Shown: piece after piece, positions 36,027 through 45,001 of the stretch
Layout of the letters: the number at the start of each line of letters is the position of its first letter
How positions within the stretch are numbered: the stretch's first letter is position 1
Assembly (NCBI RefSeq): GCF_024298965.1
Contig: NZ_CP085193.1
Coordinates: 9,982,001 to 10,046,000, forward strand
Reading direction: 5' to 3'
Length of the DNA stretch: 64,000 nucleotides
DNA from: Streptomyces rapamycinicus NRRL 5491
GTDB lineage: Bacteria; Actinomycetota; Actinomycetes; Streptomycetales; Streptomycetaceae
Position numbers and translations under genes: made by a program
Notes under the pieces: model-generated
What the model was told of the DNA's origin: nothing
Database searches by the model: none
What the model saw: the letters and a program-made list of their open reading frames with translations, nothing else

Positions 36027-37562
36027 GTGGTGATCAAGTGGCGGAGCTGGGCGTTACCGGTGGCGGTGGCGGCGCTCGTCCTGCTGGCGGCGACCGGCTG
36101 TGAGAGCGCGCCGGGCGGCCCGGCGGCGGAGCCGACCGCCGCGCCGTCCGCGTCCGCGGCCCGGTCCGTGGCCCGGGTGTGCGCCAATCCCGTGGCCGGA
36201 CCGGCGAAGGCGCCGGCGGGCGCGGTGACGGTCGACCCCGCGGTGGCCGGTGACCTGGCGGCGAAGACCAAGAGCCACCCCCCGAACACCACGTTCTGGC
36301 TTCGGCCGGGCAAGCACAGGCTCGACCCGGACCGCTATGCCCAGGTCATCCCCAAGGAGGGGAACCGCTACCTCGGTGCGCCGGGCGCGGTGCTCGACGG
36401 CCGGAAGAAGAACCAGTACGCGTTCGGCGGCACCGCCCGCGACGTCACCATCCGCTACCTGACCGTGCGACGTTTCGTGGCGCCGCCGGACGAGGGCGTG
36501 GTCAACCATGACTCGGCCGACGGGTGGGTGATCGAGCACACGACGATCCAGGAAAACACCGGCGCCGGGCTGATGGCCGGTGCCCGCCAGCGGGTCCGCG
36601 CCAGCTGCCTGCGCGGCAACGGCCAGTACGGCATGAACGCGTACAAGGCCAAGGGCCGTATCAGCGGCCTGGTGGTCGAGGGCAACGAGATCGTGGGCAA
36701 CAACACCGGCGACTGGGAGCGGCGGCGGAAGGGCTGCGGCTGCACCGGAGGCATCAAGTTCTGGGCCGTCAACGGCGCCGACGTACGCGGCAACTGGGTG
36801 CACGACAACCGCGGCACCGGGTTGTGGGCGGACACCAACAACAACGACTTCCGCATCGAGAACAACGTGCTCGAGGACAACGACGGGGCCGCGCTGATCT
36901 ACGAGACCAGCTACAACGCGGTCATCCGGAAGAACACGATCCGGCGGAACAACTGGGTCGAGGGCCGCGGGGAGGCCGACCGAGGCGACAACTTCCCGTT
37001 CGCGACCGTCTACCTGTCCGAGTCAGGTGGCGAACCACGGATCAAAGCCCGCACAAACAAGATCGAGATCTACCGGAACGTGCTGGAGAACAACTGGTCC
37101 GGGATCACCCTGTGGGAAAACGCCGACCGGTTCTGCAACAGCCCGGCCAACACCTCGTCCGGTGACTGCACCTTGCTGGTCGGGAAGACCCACCGCTGCG
37201 CGAAACCGGCGATCGCCAAAGCCCCGCTCTACGCCGACTGCCGGTGGAAGACCCAGCGGGTGGACATCCACGACAACCGCTTCGTGCTGGACAAGTCCGT
37301 CGTCAAGTGCATGGTGAAGTGCGACCGAATGGCGGTGCTGGCCAACTACGGCACCTATCCGGACTGGTCGCCGTACCAGGGCGAAGGGGTGGCCGAGGCG
37401 ATCACCCACAAGCAGCACAACCGCTGGCACGACAACGTCTACCTCGGCCCATGGATGTTCGTCGCCCACGACCCGAGCCGGGTGCTCGACTTCGGGCAGT
37501 GGCAGAGCACGCCGTACCAGCAGGACGCGGGCAGCACCTTCCGCGCACGGGACGGTGGTTGA
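36027..37562 (+). CDS. Exported right-handed parallel beta-helix protein (lipoprotein candidate)
   Basis: A 511-residue protein with an N-terminal signal (ALPVAVAALVLLAATGC, Cys as possible lipid site) and a Ser/Ala/Pro linker. The rest has repeating beta-helix coils: WVIEHTTIQENTGAGLM, GLVVEGNEIVGNNTG, ADVRGNWVHDNRGTGLW, FRIENNVLEDNDGAALI, AVIRKNTIRRNNW. Such PbH1 repeats occur in polysaccharide lyases, hydrolases and epimerases (AlgG-like). AGGAGG (36017-36022) lies before two adjacent GTG codons, 36027 and 36030; either may start. Codon TTA at 36054-36056 falls in the signal peptide. It may epimerise or cut the polymer outside the membrane. Confidence 0.87.
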   Translation: MVIKWRSWALPVAVAALVLLAATGCESAPGGPAAEPTAAPSASAARSVARVCANPVAGPAKAPAGAVTVDPAVAGDLAAKTKSHPPNTTFWLRPGKHRLDPDRYAQVIPKEGNRYLGAPGAVLDGRKKNQYAFGGTARDVTIRYLTVRRFVAPPDEGVVNHDSADGWVIEHTTIQENTGAGLMAGARQRVRASCLRGNGQYGMNAYKAKGRISGLVVEGNEIVGNNTGDWERRRKGCGCTGGIKFWAVNGADVRGNWVHDNRGTGLWADTNNNDFRIENNVLEDNDGAALIYETSYNAVIRKNTIRRNNWVEGRGEADRGDNFPFATVYLSESGGEPRIKARTNKIEIYRNVLENNWSGITLWENADRFCNSPANTSSGDCTLLVGKTHRCAKPAIAKAPLYADCRWKTQRVDIHDNRFVLDKSVVKCMVKCDRMAVLANYGTYPDWSPYQGEGVAEAITHKQHNRWHDNVYLGPWMFVAHDPSRVLDFGQWQSTPYQQDAGSTFRARDGG

Positions 37563-38790
37563 GGTGGGCGGGGGCCACACACCGAAGATCGTCGGGACGG
37601 TCTGGGGGCTGCTGGTCCTCAACACGCTCGGCTCCGCCGGGGCGAAGACCATCGTCCCGCTGCCCCGCTCCCTCATCCAGATGGTCACCATGGGCGCGCT
37701 GGTCGCCGCGTTCGCGCTGGCGCTCGCGGTCAATCTCCGGCTGCGCATCCGAGCCAGTGCGTATGTGTTCCTGCTCACCCTGCTGCTGGTGACGAGCGTG
37801 ATCTCCAGCGCGCACCTGGAGTCCGGGTTCGGCGCGCTGTTCCGCAGCGTCCGGCTGGCTCTCTTCGTCGGGGCGCTGTGGCTGCTCAGCCGCTGGTGGG
37901 ACGGCAGCCTGACGTTCGTCCGGCACCACATCCGGATGTACTTCGCGGTGCTCGGGTCGGTGGCCGTCGGCCTGGTCGTCTCACCGGGCGCGGCGCTGCC
38001 CGACCTCTACGGCGGGCGGCTGGTCGGCGCGTTGTGGCCGCTCACCCCGCCGCAGATCGGACAGTACGCCGCGGTGATCATCGGGCTCACCGTGCTGCTC
38101 GTACTGGGCCGCCGGACCGACAAGACCAGTGCGGCGCTGGTCATCGTGCCGTCACTCGTCCTGCTCGCGCTGACCCACACCCGGACGGCCACGCTCGGCC
38201 TGTTCCTCGGCCTGGCGTTGGCGATCGGCTCGCTCCTCCTCACCAGCGCCGCGGCCCGCCGCTTCTTCACCTGGGCGGTGCTGTGCGCCACGGTGGCCGC
38301 GGTGGGGTTCGCCTCCGTGCTCCAGGCGTGGTTCCTGCGCGGACAGAGCAAGGAGAACTTCTCCAGCCTCACCGGCCGGGCCAAGGTCTGGGACGCCCTG
38401 CTGGCCGCGGACCGGACGACCGGGGAGAAGTGGTTCGGCGTGGGCCTGGGCGACAAGTCGTTCGGCGGGCTGCCGATCGACAACAGCTGGCTGGCCGTCT
38501 ACAACGAGCAGGGTCTGGTCGGCGTCACCCTCGTCGCGGCGATCATCATCGTGCTGGGCGGCGTCGCGTTGCTGCGGCCACCGTCGCTGCAGAGAGCCTG
38601 CGCGATCTTTCTGATCAGCTACTGCGCGATCGCCTCGTACACCGAGGCCGGTCTCGGCGACGCCTCGCCGTATCTGCTGCATCTGGCCCTGGCCGCCACC
38701 CTGCTGGCGGCACCTGCCGCTCCGCTCGCGACGCCCGAAGCGCCCCGACGGCACATTCCGCGCTGGGCCCGGAAATCGGAGGTTCCTTGA
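37555..38790 (+). CDS. O-antigen ligase/polymerase-like membrane protein (Wzy candidate)
   Basis: A 411-residue integral membrane protein with about 10-11 hydrophobic helices and a longer outer loop containing LTHTRTATLGLFLGLAL and SSLTGRAKVWDALL, the pattern of the O-antigen ligase/Wzy superfamily. In a Wzx/Wzy-type locus it would polymerise repeat units at the outer membrane face. A flippase gene and two chain-length proteins in the same operon complete that set. GTG 37555 overlaps the previous gene by 8 bases; GTG 37564 is an alternative. Confidence 0.85.
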   Translation: MVEVGGGHTPKIVGTVWGLLVLNTLGSAGAKTIVPLPRSLIQMVTMGALVAAFALALAVNLRLRIRASAYVFLLTLLLVTSVISSAHLESGFGALFRSVRLALFVGALWLLSRWWDGSLTFVRHHIRMYFAVLGSVAVGLVVSPGAALPDLYGGRLVGALWPLTPPQIGQYAAVIIGLTVLLVLGRRTDKTSAALVIVPSLVLLALTHTRTATLGLFLGLALAIGSLLLTSAAARRFFTWAVLCATVAAVGFASVLQAWFLRGQSKENFSSLTGRAKVWDALLAADRTTGEKWFGVGLGDKSFGGLPIDNSWLAVYNEQGLVGVTLVAAIIIVLGGVALLRPPSLQRACAIFLISYCAIASYTEAGLGDASPYLLHLALAATLLAAPAAPLATPEAPRRHIPRWARKSEVP

Positions 38791-38792
38791 GC

Positions 38793-40034
38793 ATGCACGT
38801 CCTCGTGGTGCACAACCGCTACGCCTCGGCGCAGCCGAGCGGGGAGAACAAGGTCGTCGACCAGGAGGTGGAGCTGTTGCGCGCGGCCGGCCATCAGGTC
38901 GGGGTGTTCGAGCGGCGCAGCGACGACATCGCCGCCCGGTCCCTCCTCGGCAAGGCCGCGGTGCCGCTCCTCGTGCCGTGGAACCCGGCGGTCCGCGCGG
39001 AGCTCACCGCCCGGCTGCGCACCGAGCGGCCGGACGTGGTCCACGTCCACAACGTCTTCCCGCTCCTGTCGCCCGCGGTGCTCGCCGCCTGCGCCGACGC
39101 CGGTGTGCCCGCCGTCGCCACGCTGCACAACTACACCCAGGTCTGCCCGCCCGGCACCCTGCAGCGGGACGGCCGCCCGTGCACCGAGTGCGTCGGGTCG
39201 GCACCGCTGCCCGCCGTGCGGCACGGCTGCTATCGGAACTCCCGCCTCGCCACGGTGCCGCTCGCGGTCAGCCTGTCGGTCAACCGGCGGCGATGGTGGT
39301 CCGGCGTGGAGCGGTTCTTCTGCATCTCCGCGGCGCAGCGCGACGTCCTGGTGCGGGCCGGCCTGCCGGCCGAACGGCTGGCGGTGAAGCACAACTTCGT
39401 GCCCGACCCGGGCGTCCGCCGGGTAGGCGGGGGAGAGCATCTGCTCTGTCTCGGCCGGCTCGCGGAGGCCAAGGGCATACGGCTGCTCATGGCCGCGTGG
39501 GACGAGATCGCGGCGAGCGGCGGTGTGGGCGTACCGCTCGTGATCGCCGGTGCGGGGCCACTGGAGCGAGAGGTGACCGCCTGGGCGGCGGGCCGGGACG
39601 ACGTGGCCTTCGTCGGCCTGCTGGACCCGGCGGAGTGCGCCAAGGCCATCGCGCGATCGGTCGCCGTGGTGGCGCCCTCGACATGGCTGGAGGCGTTCGG
39701 CCTGGTGGTCGTGGAGGCGATGGCGGCCGGGGTCCCGGTCGTCGCCGCCGGTCACGGGGCCTTCACCGAACTGGTCGAGGACGGCGTGACCGGGCTGCTG
39801 CACCAGCCGGGCGAGTCCGCCTCGCTCGCGTCCGGCATGCGCCGGATCGCGGCCGAGCCGGCCCTGAACCGGGAGATGGGCCGGGCGGCCCGGCTCCGTT
39901 ACGAACAGGATTTCAGCCCGGCCGTCGGGCTGGAGCGCCTGGTGGAGGAGTACCGCACCGCGATCGCGGGGCGGTCAGCACTGACTCGTGGCGGGGACTC
40001 CCGCGCGAGCAGGGGGGATGGGGACAGTAGATGA
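38793..40034 (+). CDS. Glycosyltransferase family 4
   Basis: A 413-residue GT-B enzyme: N-terminal VHNRYASAQPSGENKVVDQE, VVHVHNVFPLLSPAVL and LHNYTQVCPPGTL; C-terminal LCLGRLAEAKGIRLLM, VIAGAGPLE, and the EAFGLVVVEAMAAGVPVVAA donor motif with both catalytic-site glutamates. A cysteine-rich insert (CPPGTLQRDGRPCTECVG) is common to this subgroup. GGAGG precedes ATG 38793 by about 10 bases. It extends the lipid-linked repeat unit; donor and linkage cannot be predicted. Confidence 0.92.
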   Translation: MHVLVVHNRYASAQPSGENKVVDQEVELLRAAGHQVGVFERRSDDIAARSLLGKAAVPLLVPWNPAVRAELTARLRTERPDVVHVHNVFPLLSPAVLAACADAGVPAVATLHNYTQVCPPGTLQRDGRPCTECVGSAPLPAVRHGCYRNSRLATVPLAVSLSVNRRRWWSGVERFFCISAAQRDVLVRAGLPAERLAVKHNFVPDPGVRRVGGGEHLLCLGRLAEAKGIRLLMAAWDEIAASGGVGVPLVIAGAGPLEREVTAWAAGRDDVAFVGLLDPAECAKAIARSVAVVAPSTWLEAFGLVVVEAMAAGVPVVAAGHGAFTELVEDGVTGLLHQPGESASLASGMRRIAAEPALNREMGRAARLRYEQDFSPAVGLERLVEEYRTAIAGRSALTRGGDSRASRGDGDSR

Positions 40035-41266
40035 CACGATGCCGACTCTGCGGCTCGGAAGCGATGGCGAGCGTTGTCGACCTCGGGGCGACGCCACCAT
40101 GTGAGAGCTTTCTCGCCGCGGACCAACTGGACCAGCCGGAACCGGCGTACCCGCTGCACCTGCGGGTCTGCACCGACTGCTGGCTCGCGCAGATCCCGCC
40201 GCTGATCACGCCGGAGGAGACGTTCAGCGAGTACGCGTACTTCTCCTCCTACTCGACCTCCTGGGTGGAGCACGCGCGCACGTACGTCGCCGACGCCACG
40301 GCGCGGCTGGGTCTCGGCCCCGACGACTTCGTGGTCGAGGTGGCGAGCAACGACGGATACCTGCTGAAACACGTGGTGGACCGGGGGATCCGCTGCCTCG
40401 GCATCGAGCCTTCGGTGAACGTCGGCGCCGCGGCGCGGGACGCGGGCGTGCCCACGCTCACGGAGTTCCTGAGCCCGGACACCGGCTCGGCCGTCCGTGC
40501 CGAACACGGCCCGGCGGACCTGGTCGTGGCCAACAACGTGTACGCGCACATCCCCGACGTGGTCGGGTTCACCCGGGGGCTGCGCGCCCTGGTCGCCGAC
40601 GACGGCTGGGTCTCCATCGAGGTGCAGCACCTGCTGACCCTGATCGAGGAGAACCAGTACGACACGATCTACCACGAGCACTTCCAGTACTACACGGTCG
40701 CGTCCGCGATCCGAGCCCTCGCGAGCGGCGGACTCGCCCTTGTGGACGTCGAGTTGCTGCCCACGCACGGCGGTTCCATCCGGCTGTGGGCCCGGCCGGC
40801 CGAGGTGGCCGGCGAACCGGCTTCGAGGGTGGCCGACGTACTGGACCGGGAGAAGGCCGCCGGGCTGCGGGAACTGTCCGGGTACACCGAGTTCTCCGCC
40901 CGGGTGGCCAAGGTGCGCCGGGACCTGCTGCGATTCCTCATCGAGGCGGCCGAGCGCGGCGAGACGGTCGTCGGCTACGGCGCCCCGGGCAAGGGCAACA
41001 CCCTGCTCAACCACTGCGGCATCCGGCCCGACCTGCTTCCGTACACCGTCGACCGCAACCCCTACAAGCACGGCAGGTTCACCCCGGGCACCCGCGTCCC
41101 GATCCTGCCGCCCGAACGGATAGCCGCCGACAAGCCGGACTACGTGCTCGTCCTCCCGTGGAACCTGCGGGCCGAACTGGTCGAGCAGCTGTCCTTCGTG
41201 CACGACTGGGGCGGCCGGCTGGTCTTCCCCATCCCGGAACTGAGCATTGTCGAGGTCAAGGCATGA
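40031..41266 (+). CDS. Sugar C-methyltransferase (TylC3/NovU type)
   Basis: A 411-residue three-domain protein: an N-terminal zinc-binding domain (CRLCGS, then CTDCW), a SAM domain (VVEVASNDGYLLKHV, IEPSVNVGAAARDAG, VANNVYAHIPD), and a C-terminal domain with GYGAPGKGNTLLNHCGI. This is the architecture of dTDP-4-keto-sugar C-methyltransferases that create branched sugars. The catalytic Tyr/His region is YHEHFQYYT. It starts a run of sugar-modifying genes (40031-43730). Overlap with the previous gene is 4 bases. Confidence 0.92.
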   Translation: MTRCRLCGSEAMASVVDLGATPPCESFLAADQLDQPEPAYPLHLRVCTDCWLAQIPPLITPEETFSEYAYFSSYSTSWVEHARTYVADATARLGLGPDDFVVEVASNDGYLLKHVVDRGIRCLGIEPSVNVGAAARDAGVPTLTEFLSPDTGSAVRAEHGPADLVVANNVYAHIPDVVGFTRGLRALVADDGWVSIEVQHLLTLIEENQYDTIYHEHFQYYTVASAIRALASGGLALVDVELLPTHGGSIRLWARPAEVAGEPASRVADVLDREKAAGLRELSGYTEFSARVAKVRRDLLRFLIEAAERGETVVGYGAPGKGNTLLNHCGIRPDLLPYTVDRNPYKHGRFTPGTRVPILPPERIAADKPDYVLVLPWNLRAELVEQLSFVHDWGGRLVFPIPELSIVEVKA

Positions 41267-42057
41267 AGGTCGTTCTGTTCTGCGGCGGTTACGGGATGCG
41301 GATGCGGAGCGGTGCCGCGGACGATGTGCCCAAGCCGATGGCCATGGTCGGCCCCCGGCCGCTGATCTGGCACGTCATGCGCTACTACGCGCACTTCGGG
41401 CACACGGAGTTCATCCTGTGCCTCGGGTACGGGGCCCACCACATCAAGGACTTCTTCCTCAACTACGAGGAGACGACGTCCAACGACTTCGTGCTGCGAG
41501 GCGGGCGGACCGAACTGCTGTCCACCGACATCTCGGACTGGACGATCACGTTCGCGCAGACCGGCGTCGAGTCACCGATCGGGGAGCGGCTGCGCCGGGT
41601 GCGGCACCACCTGGACGGCGACGAGATGTTCCTCGCCAACTACGCCGACGTGCTCACCGACGCCCCGCTGCCGGAGATGATCGACCGGTTCGCCCGGCGC
41701 GACGCCGGTGCGTCGATGATGGTGGTGCCGCCGCAGTCCTCGTTCCACTGCGTGGACCTGGGCGATGACGGCCTGGTGGGGGGCATCACCGCGGTGAGCG
41801 AACTGCCACTGTGGGAGAACGGCGGCTACTTCGTGCTCCGCCAGGAGGTCTTCGACCACATCCCGGAGAACGGGGACCTGGTGGCCGACGGATGCGCCCA
41901 ACTGGCCAAGCGCGGCCGGCTGGTGGCGCACCAGCACCGCGGCTTCTGGAAGCCGACCGACACCGTGAAGGAGCGGGCCGCGCTCGACGCCGCCTACGCC
42001 CGGGGCGACCGCCCGTGGGCCGTGTGGGAACGAGACGGTGCGGGGGCGACGGCGTGA
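41263..42057 (+). CDS. Glucose-1-phosphate cytidylyltransferase-like nucleotidyltransferase
   Basis: A 264-residue enzyme with the nucleotidyltransferase loop CGGYGMRMRSGAADDVPKPM, IWHVMRYYAHFGHTEFILCLGY and DISDWTITFAQTG, closely matching RfbF/DdhA, which makes CDP-glucose for deoxysugar pathways. Final residues WKPTDTVKERAALDAAY also fit. A CDP-linked precursor is therefore likely, although no CDP-glucose 4,6-dehydratase with the usual features is obvious in the operon. ATG 41263 overlaps the methyltransferase by 4 bases. Confidence 0.9.
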   Translation: MKVVLFCGGYGMRMRSGAADDVPKPMAMVGPRPLIWHVMRYYAHFGHTEFILCLGYGAHHIKDFFLNYEETTSNDFVLRGGRTELLSTDISDWTITFAQTGVESPIGERLRRVRHHLDGDEMFLANYADVLTDAPLPEMIDRFARRDAGASMMVVPPQSSFHCVDLGDDGLVGGITAVSELPLWENGGYFVLRQEVFDHIPENGDLVADGCAQLAKRGRLVAHQHRGFWKPTDTVKERAALDAAYARGDRPWAVWERDGAGATA

Positions 42058-42701
42058 TCCGTCTGCACACCGGGCGCCTGGACCGGATCGTCGCCATGGG
42101 CGCGCACTGCGACGACATCGCCATCGGCGCCGGTGGCACGCTGCTCGCGCTGTGCCGCGCGCGGCCGGGCGTCCGCGTCGACGCGCTGGTGCTCACCGGC
42201 GGCGGCAGCGAGCGGGAGCGGGAGGAGCAGTCCGCGCTCGCCGCCTTCTGCCCGGACGCCGACCTGCGGCTGACCGTGCACAAGCTGCCCGACGGCCGGC
42301 TGCCCGCGCACTGGGAAGAGGCCAAGGCCGCGGTCGAGGAACTGCGCGCGCGGACCGAGCCGGATCTGGTGCTGGCGCCGCGTACCGATGACGCGCACCA
42401 GGACCACCGCGGCCTGGCGCGGCTGATACCCACCGCCTTCCGTGACCACCTCGTGCTCGGCTACGAGATCGTCAAGTGGGACGGCGATCTCGGCCGCCTC
42501 GCGGCGTACCAGCCACTGTCGCCGGAGACCGCCGAACAGAAGGTGCGGCTGCTGCAGGAGCACTACCCCTCGCAGCGTCACCGGCCCTGGTACGACCGGG
42601 AGGCCTTCCTCGGCCTCGCGCGGATCCGCGGCATCGAATGCCACGAGCGATACGCCGAAGCGTTCGCCGTCACCAAACTCACGCTCAACCTGGGGGGTTG
42701 A
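42054..42701 (+). CDS. PIG-L-family (LmbE-like) deacetylase
   Basis: A 215-residue zinc deacetylase candidate with the metal-binding AHCDDIAIGAGGTLL near the N terminus and HQDHRGLARL further on. Family members remove N-acetyl groups from GlcNAc-containing substrates, including mycothiol and glycolipid precursors. In this operon it would deacetylate an amino sugar, perhaps before another N-acylation. GTG 42054 overlaps the previous gene by 4 bases; the frame is open upstream but not coding-like. Confidence 0.9.
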   Translation: MIRLHTGRLDRIVAMGAHCDDIAIGAGGTLLALCRARPGVRVDALVLTGGGSEREREEQSALAAFCPDADLRLTVHKLPDGRLPAHWEEAKAAVEELRARTEPDLVLAPRTDDAHQDHRGLARLIPTAFRDHLVLGYEIVKWDGDLGRLAAYQPLSPETAEQKVRLLQEHYPSQRHRPWYDREAFLGLARIRGIECHERYAEAFAVTKLTLNLGG

Positions 42702-42704
42702 ACC

Positions 42705-43730
42705 TTGCGCGTACTGCTGACCGGACACCAGGGCTATCTGGGAACCGTCATGGCCCCGGCCCTTGCCGAGGCCGGGCACGAGGTCGTCGGCCTCGACGCC
42801 GGACTCTTCGCCGACTGTGTCCTCGGCCCGACACCTGCCGACCCGCCGGGGCATCGGGTCGACCTGCGCGATGTCACGGCCGAACACGTGGCCGGGGTCG
42901 ACGCGGTGATCCACCTGGCCGCGCTCTCCAACGACCCGCTGGGATCGCTGGCGCCACAGCTCACCCACGACATCAACCACCACGCGTCCGTACGGCTGGC
43001 CCGGCTGGCGCGCGAGGCCGGAGTGCGGCGCTTCCTGTACGCGTCGACCTGCTCGGTCTACGGCGCCGCGGGCGGCGACGACCTGGTGGCCGAGGACGCC
43101 CCGCTGCGCCCGGTGACGCCGTACGCGGAGTCCAAGGTGCGGGTCGAGGACGATCTGCACCACCTGGCCGACGGCGACTTCAGCCCGGTGTTCATGCGCA
43201 ACGCCACCGCCTTCGGCTACTCGCCCCGGCTGCGCGCCGACATCGTGCTGAACAACCTGGTGGGCCACGCACTGCTGTCCGGCGAGGTGCTGGTGCTCTC
43301 CGACGGCACCCCCTGGCGCCCGCTGGTGCACGCCGTCGACATCGCACGGGCCTTCACGGCCGCGCTGACCGCGCCGCGGGAGGCGGTGCACGACCGGGCG
43401 TTCAACATCGGAAGCGAGACCAACAACGTCACGGTCGCCGAGATCGCCGGGCAGGTCGCCGAGGCGGTGTCCGGCTCCAAGGTGGTGATCACCGGGGAGA
43501 CCGGCGCCGATCCGCGTTCGTACCGGGTGGACTTCTCCCGGTTCCGCGCCGCCTTACCCGGCTTCGACTGCGAGTGGACGGTGAAGCAGGGCGCGCTCGA
43601 ACTCGCCGACGCCTACCGGGAACACGGGCTGACCCGGGAGGACTTCGAGCAGCGCTTCACCCGGCTCGCCGTGCTGCGCGCGGCGTCCGACGCCGGCACC
43701 GTCGACGACACCCTGCGGTGGCGCCGGTGA
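42705..43730 (+). CDS. NAD-dependent sugar epimerase/dehydratase (extended SDR)
   Basis: A 341-residue extended SDR with TGHQGYLGTVMAPAL (nucleotide binding), YASTCSVYG, and catalytic TPYAESKVRVED, plus ATAFGYSPRLR and WRPLVHAVDIARAF. It would epimerise, reduce or dehydrate a nucleotide sugar at C4. TTG 42705 follows GGGGGG by 8 bases. One leucine is a TTA codon (43554-43556). It shares the region with the C-methyltransferase and cytidylyltransferase, so a CDP-sugar substrate is plausible. Confidence 0.9.
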   Translation: MRVLLTGHQGYLGTVMAPALAEAGHEVVGLDAGLFADCVLGPTPADPPGHRVDLRDVTAEHVAGVDAVIHLAALSNDPLGSLAPQLTHDINHHASVRLARLAREAGVRRFLYASTCSVYGAAGGDDLVAEDAPLRPVTPYAESKVRVEDDLHHLADGDFSPVFMRNATAFGYSPRLRADIVLNNLVGHALLSGEVLVLSDGTPWRPLVHAVDIARAFTAALTAPREAVHDRAFNIGSETNNVTVAEIAGQVAEAVSGSKVVITGETGADPRSYRVDFSRFRAALPGFDCEWTVKQGALELADAYREHGLTREDFEQRFTRLAVLRAASDAGTVDDTLRWRR

Positions 43731-45001
43731 CCGCGCCAGGCGAGGAGATGTACGCGCTGGTGGAGCGGCTGTACCCGCTCTGCCGGAGCATCACCGGCGA
43801 CGGTGTGCGCGCCACCCTGGAGATCGTCGGCGAGTACGTCCCGCTGAAGGTGCACGAGGTGCCGACCGGGACCCAGGTGCTCGACTGGACGGTGCCGCAG
43901 GAGTGGAACATCCGGGACGCGTACATCGCCGACCCCGCAGGCAACCGGGTCGTCGACTTCGCCGCGTCCAGCCTGCACGTGCTCGGCTACAGCGTGCCGG
44001 TGTCGGCGGTCATGCCGCTGGCCGAGCTCCGCGCGCACCTGCACACCCTGCCGGACCACCCGGCCTGGGTGCCCTACCGCACCAGCTACTACCAGCCGGA
44101 ATGGGGGTTCTGCCTGGCCCAGGAGACCCTGGACGCGCTGCCGGACGGCGAGTACGAGGTGCGTATCGACTCCACGCTCGCGGACGGGCACCTCACCTAC
44201 GCCGAGCACGTCGTCCCCGGGCAGGTCCCCGACGAGGTGATCGTCTCCTGCCACGTCTGCCACCCGTCGCTGGCCAACGACAACCTGGCCGGTGTCGCGG
44301 TGGCGACGTTCCTGGCCCGGGCGCTGGCCGAGCAGACGCCGTACTACACCTACCGGTTCATCTTCGCGCCCGGCACCATCGGGGCGATCACCTGGCTGGC
44401 CCGCAACGCGGAGCGGATCGACCGGGTCAAGCACGGCCTCGTGCTGGCCTGTGCCGGTGACCGGGGCCACCTCACGTACAAACAGAGCAGACGCGGCGAC
44501 GCGGAGATCGACCGGGTGATGCGGCATGTGCTGACCGCCTCCGAACGCCCGTACCGCGTCGTCGAGTTCACCCCGTACGGCTACGACGAGCGGCAGTTCT
44601 GCTCGCCCGGGTTCGATCTCGGCGTCGGCTCGCTCACCCGGACCCCGTACGCGGGCTACCCCGAGTACCACACCTCGGCGGACAACCTGGACTTCGTCTT
44701 CCCGGAGGCGATGGCGGACACCCTCGCCGTCTGCCGCGAGGCGTTCGCCGTCCTGGACCGCGACCGGCGGTACCTCAACCTCAGCCCCTACGGCGAACCG
44801 CAGCTGGGCCGACGCGGGCTGTACGACGCGCTCGGCGGCCGCAGCGACACCAAGCAGGCCCAGATGGCCATGCTCTGGGTGCTCAACCTCTCCGACGGCG
44901 AGCACAGTCTGCTGGACGTCGCCGAGCGGTCCGGGCTGCCGTTCGACACCGTCGCCGACGCGGCCGGCGCCCTGCGCGGCGCCGGGCTGATCAAGGCATG
45001 A
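43727..45001 (+). CDS. DUF4910 aminopeptidase-like protein
   Basis: A 424-residue protein of a family often found in cell-surface sugar loci. It begins with MYALVERLYPLCRSITGDG and has EVPTGTQVLDWTVPQEWNI, a metallopeptidase-like HVCHPSLANDNLAGVAVA with likely zinc ligands, and FCSPGFDLGVGSLTRTPY. The C-terminal 80 residues look like a winged helix (LWVLNLSDGEHSLLDVAERSG). Its reaction is not established; it may act on an amide bond attached to a sugar. GTG 43727 overlaps the epimerase gene by 4 bases. Confidence 0.85.
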   Translation: MTAPGEEMYALVERLYPLCRSITGDGVRATLEIVGEYVPLKVHEVPTGTQVLDWTVPQEWNIRDAYIADPAGNRVVDFAASSLHVLGYSVPVSAVMPLAELRAHLHTLPDHPAWVPYRTSYYQPEWGFCLAQETLDALPDGEYEVRIDSTLADGHLTYAEHVVPGQVPDEVIVSCHVCHPSLANDNLAGVAVATFLARALAEQTPYYTYRFIFAPGTIGAITWLARNAERIDRVKHGLVLACAGDRGHLTYKQSRRGDAEIDRVMRHVLTASERPYRVVEFTPYGYDERQFCSPGFDLGVGSLTRTPYAGYPEYHTSADNLDFVFPEAMADTLAVCREAFAVLDRDRRYLNLSPYGEPQLGRRGLYDALGGRSDTKQAQMAMLWVLNLSDGEHSLLDVAERSGLPFDTVADAAGALRGAGLIKA

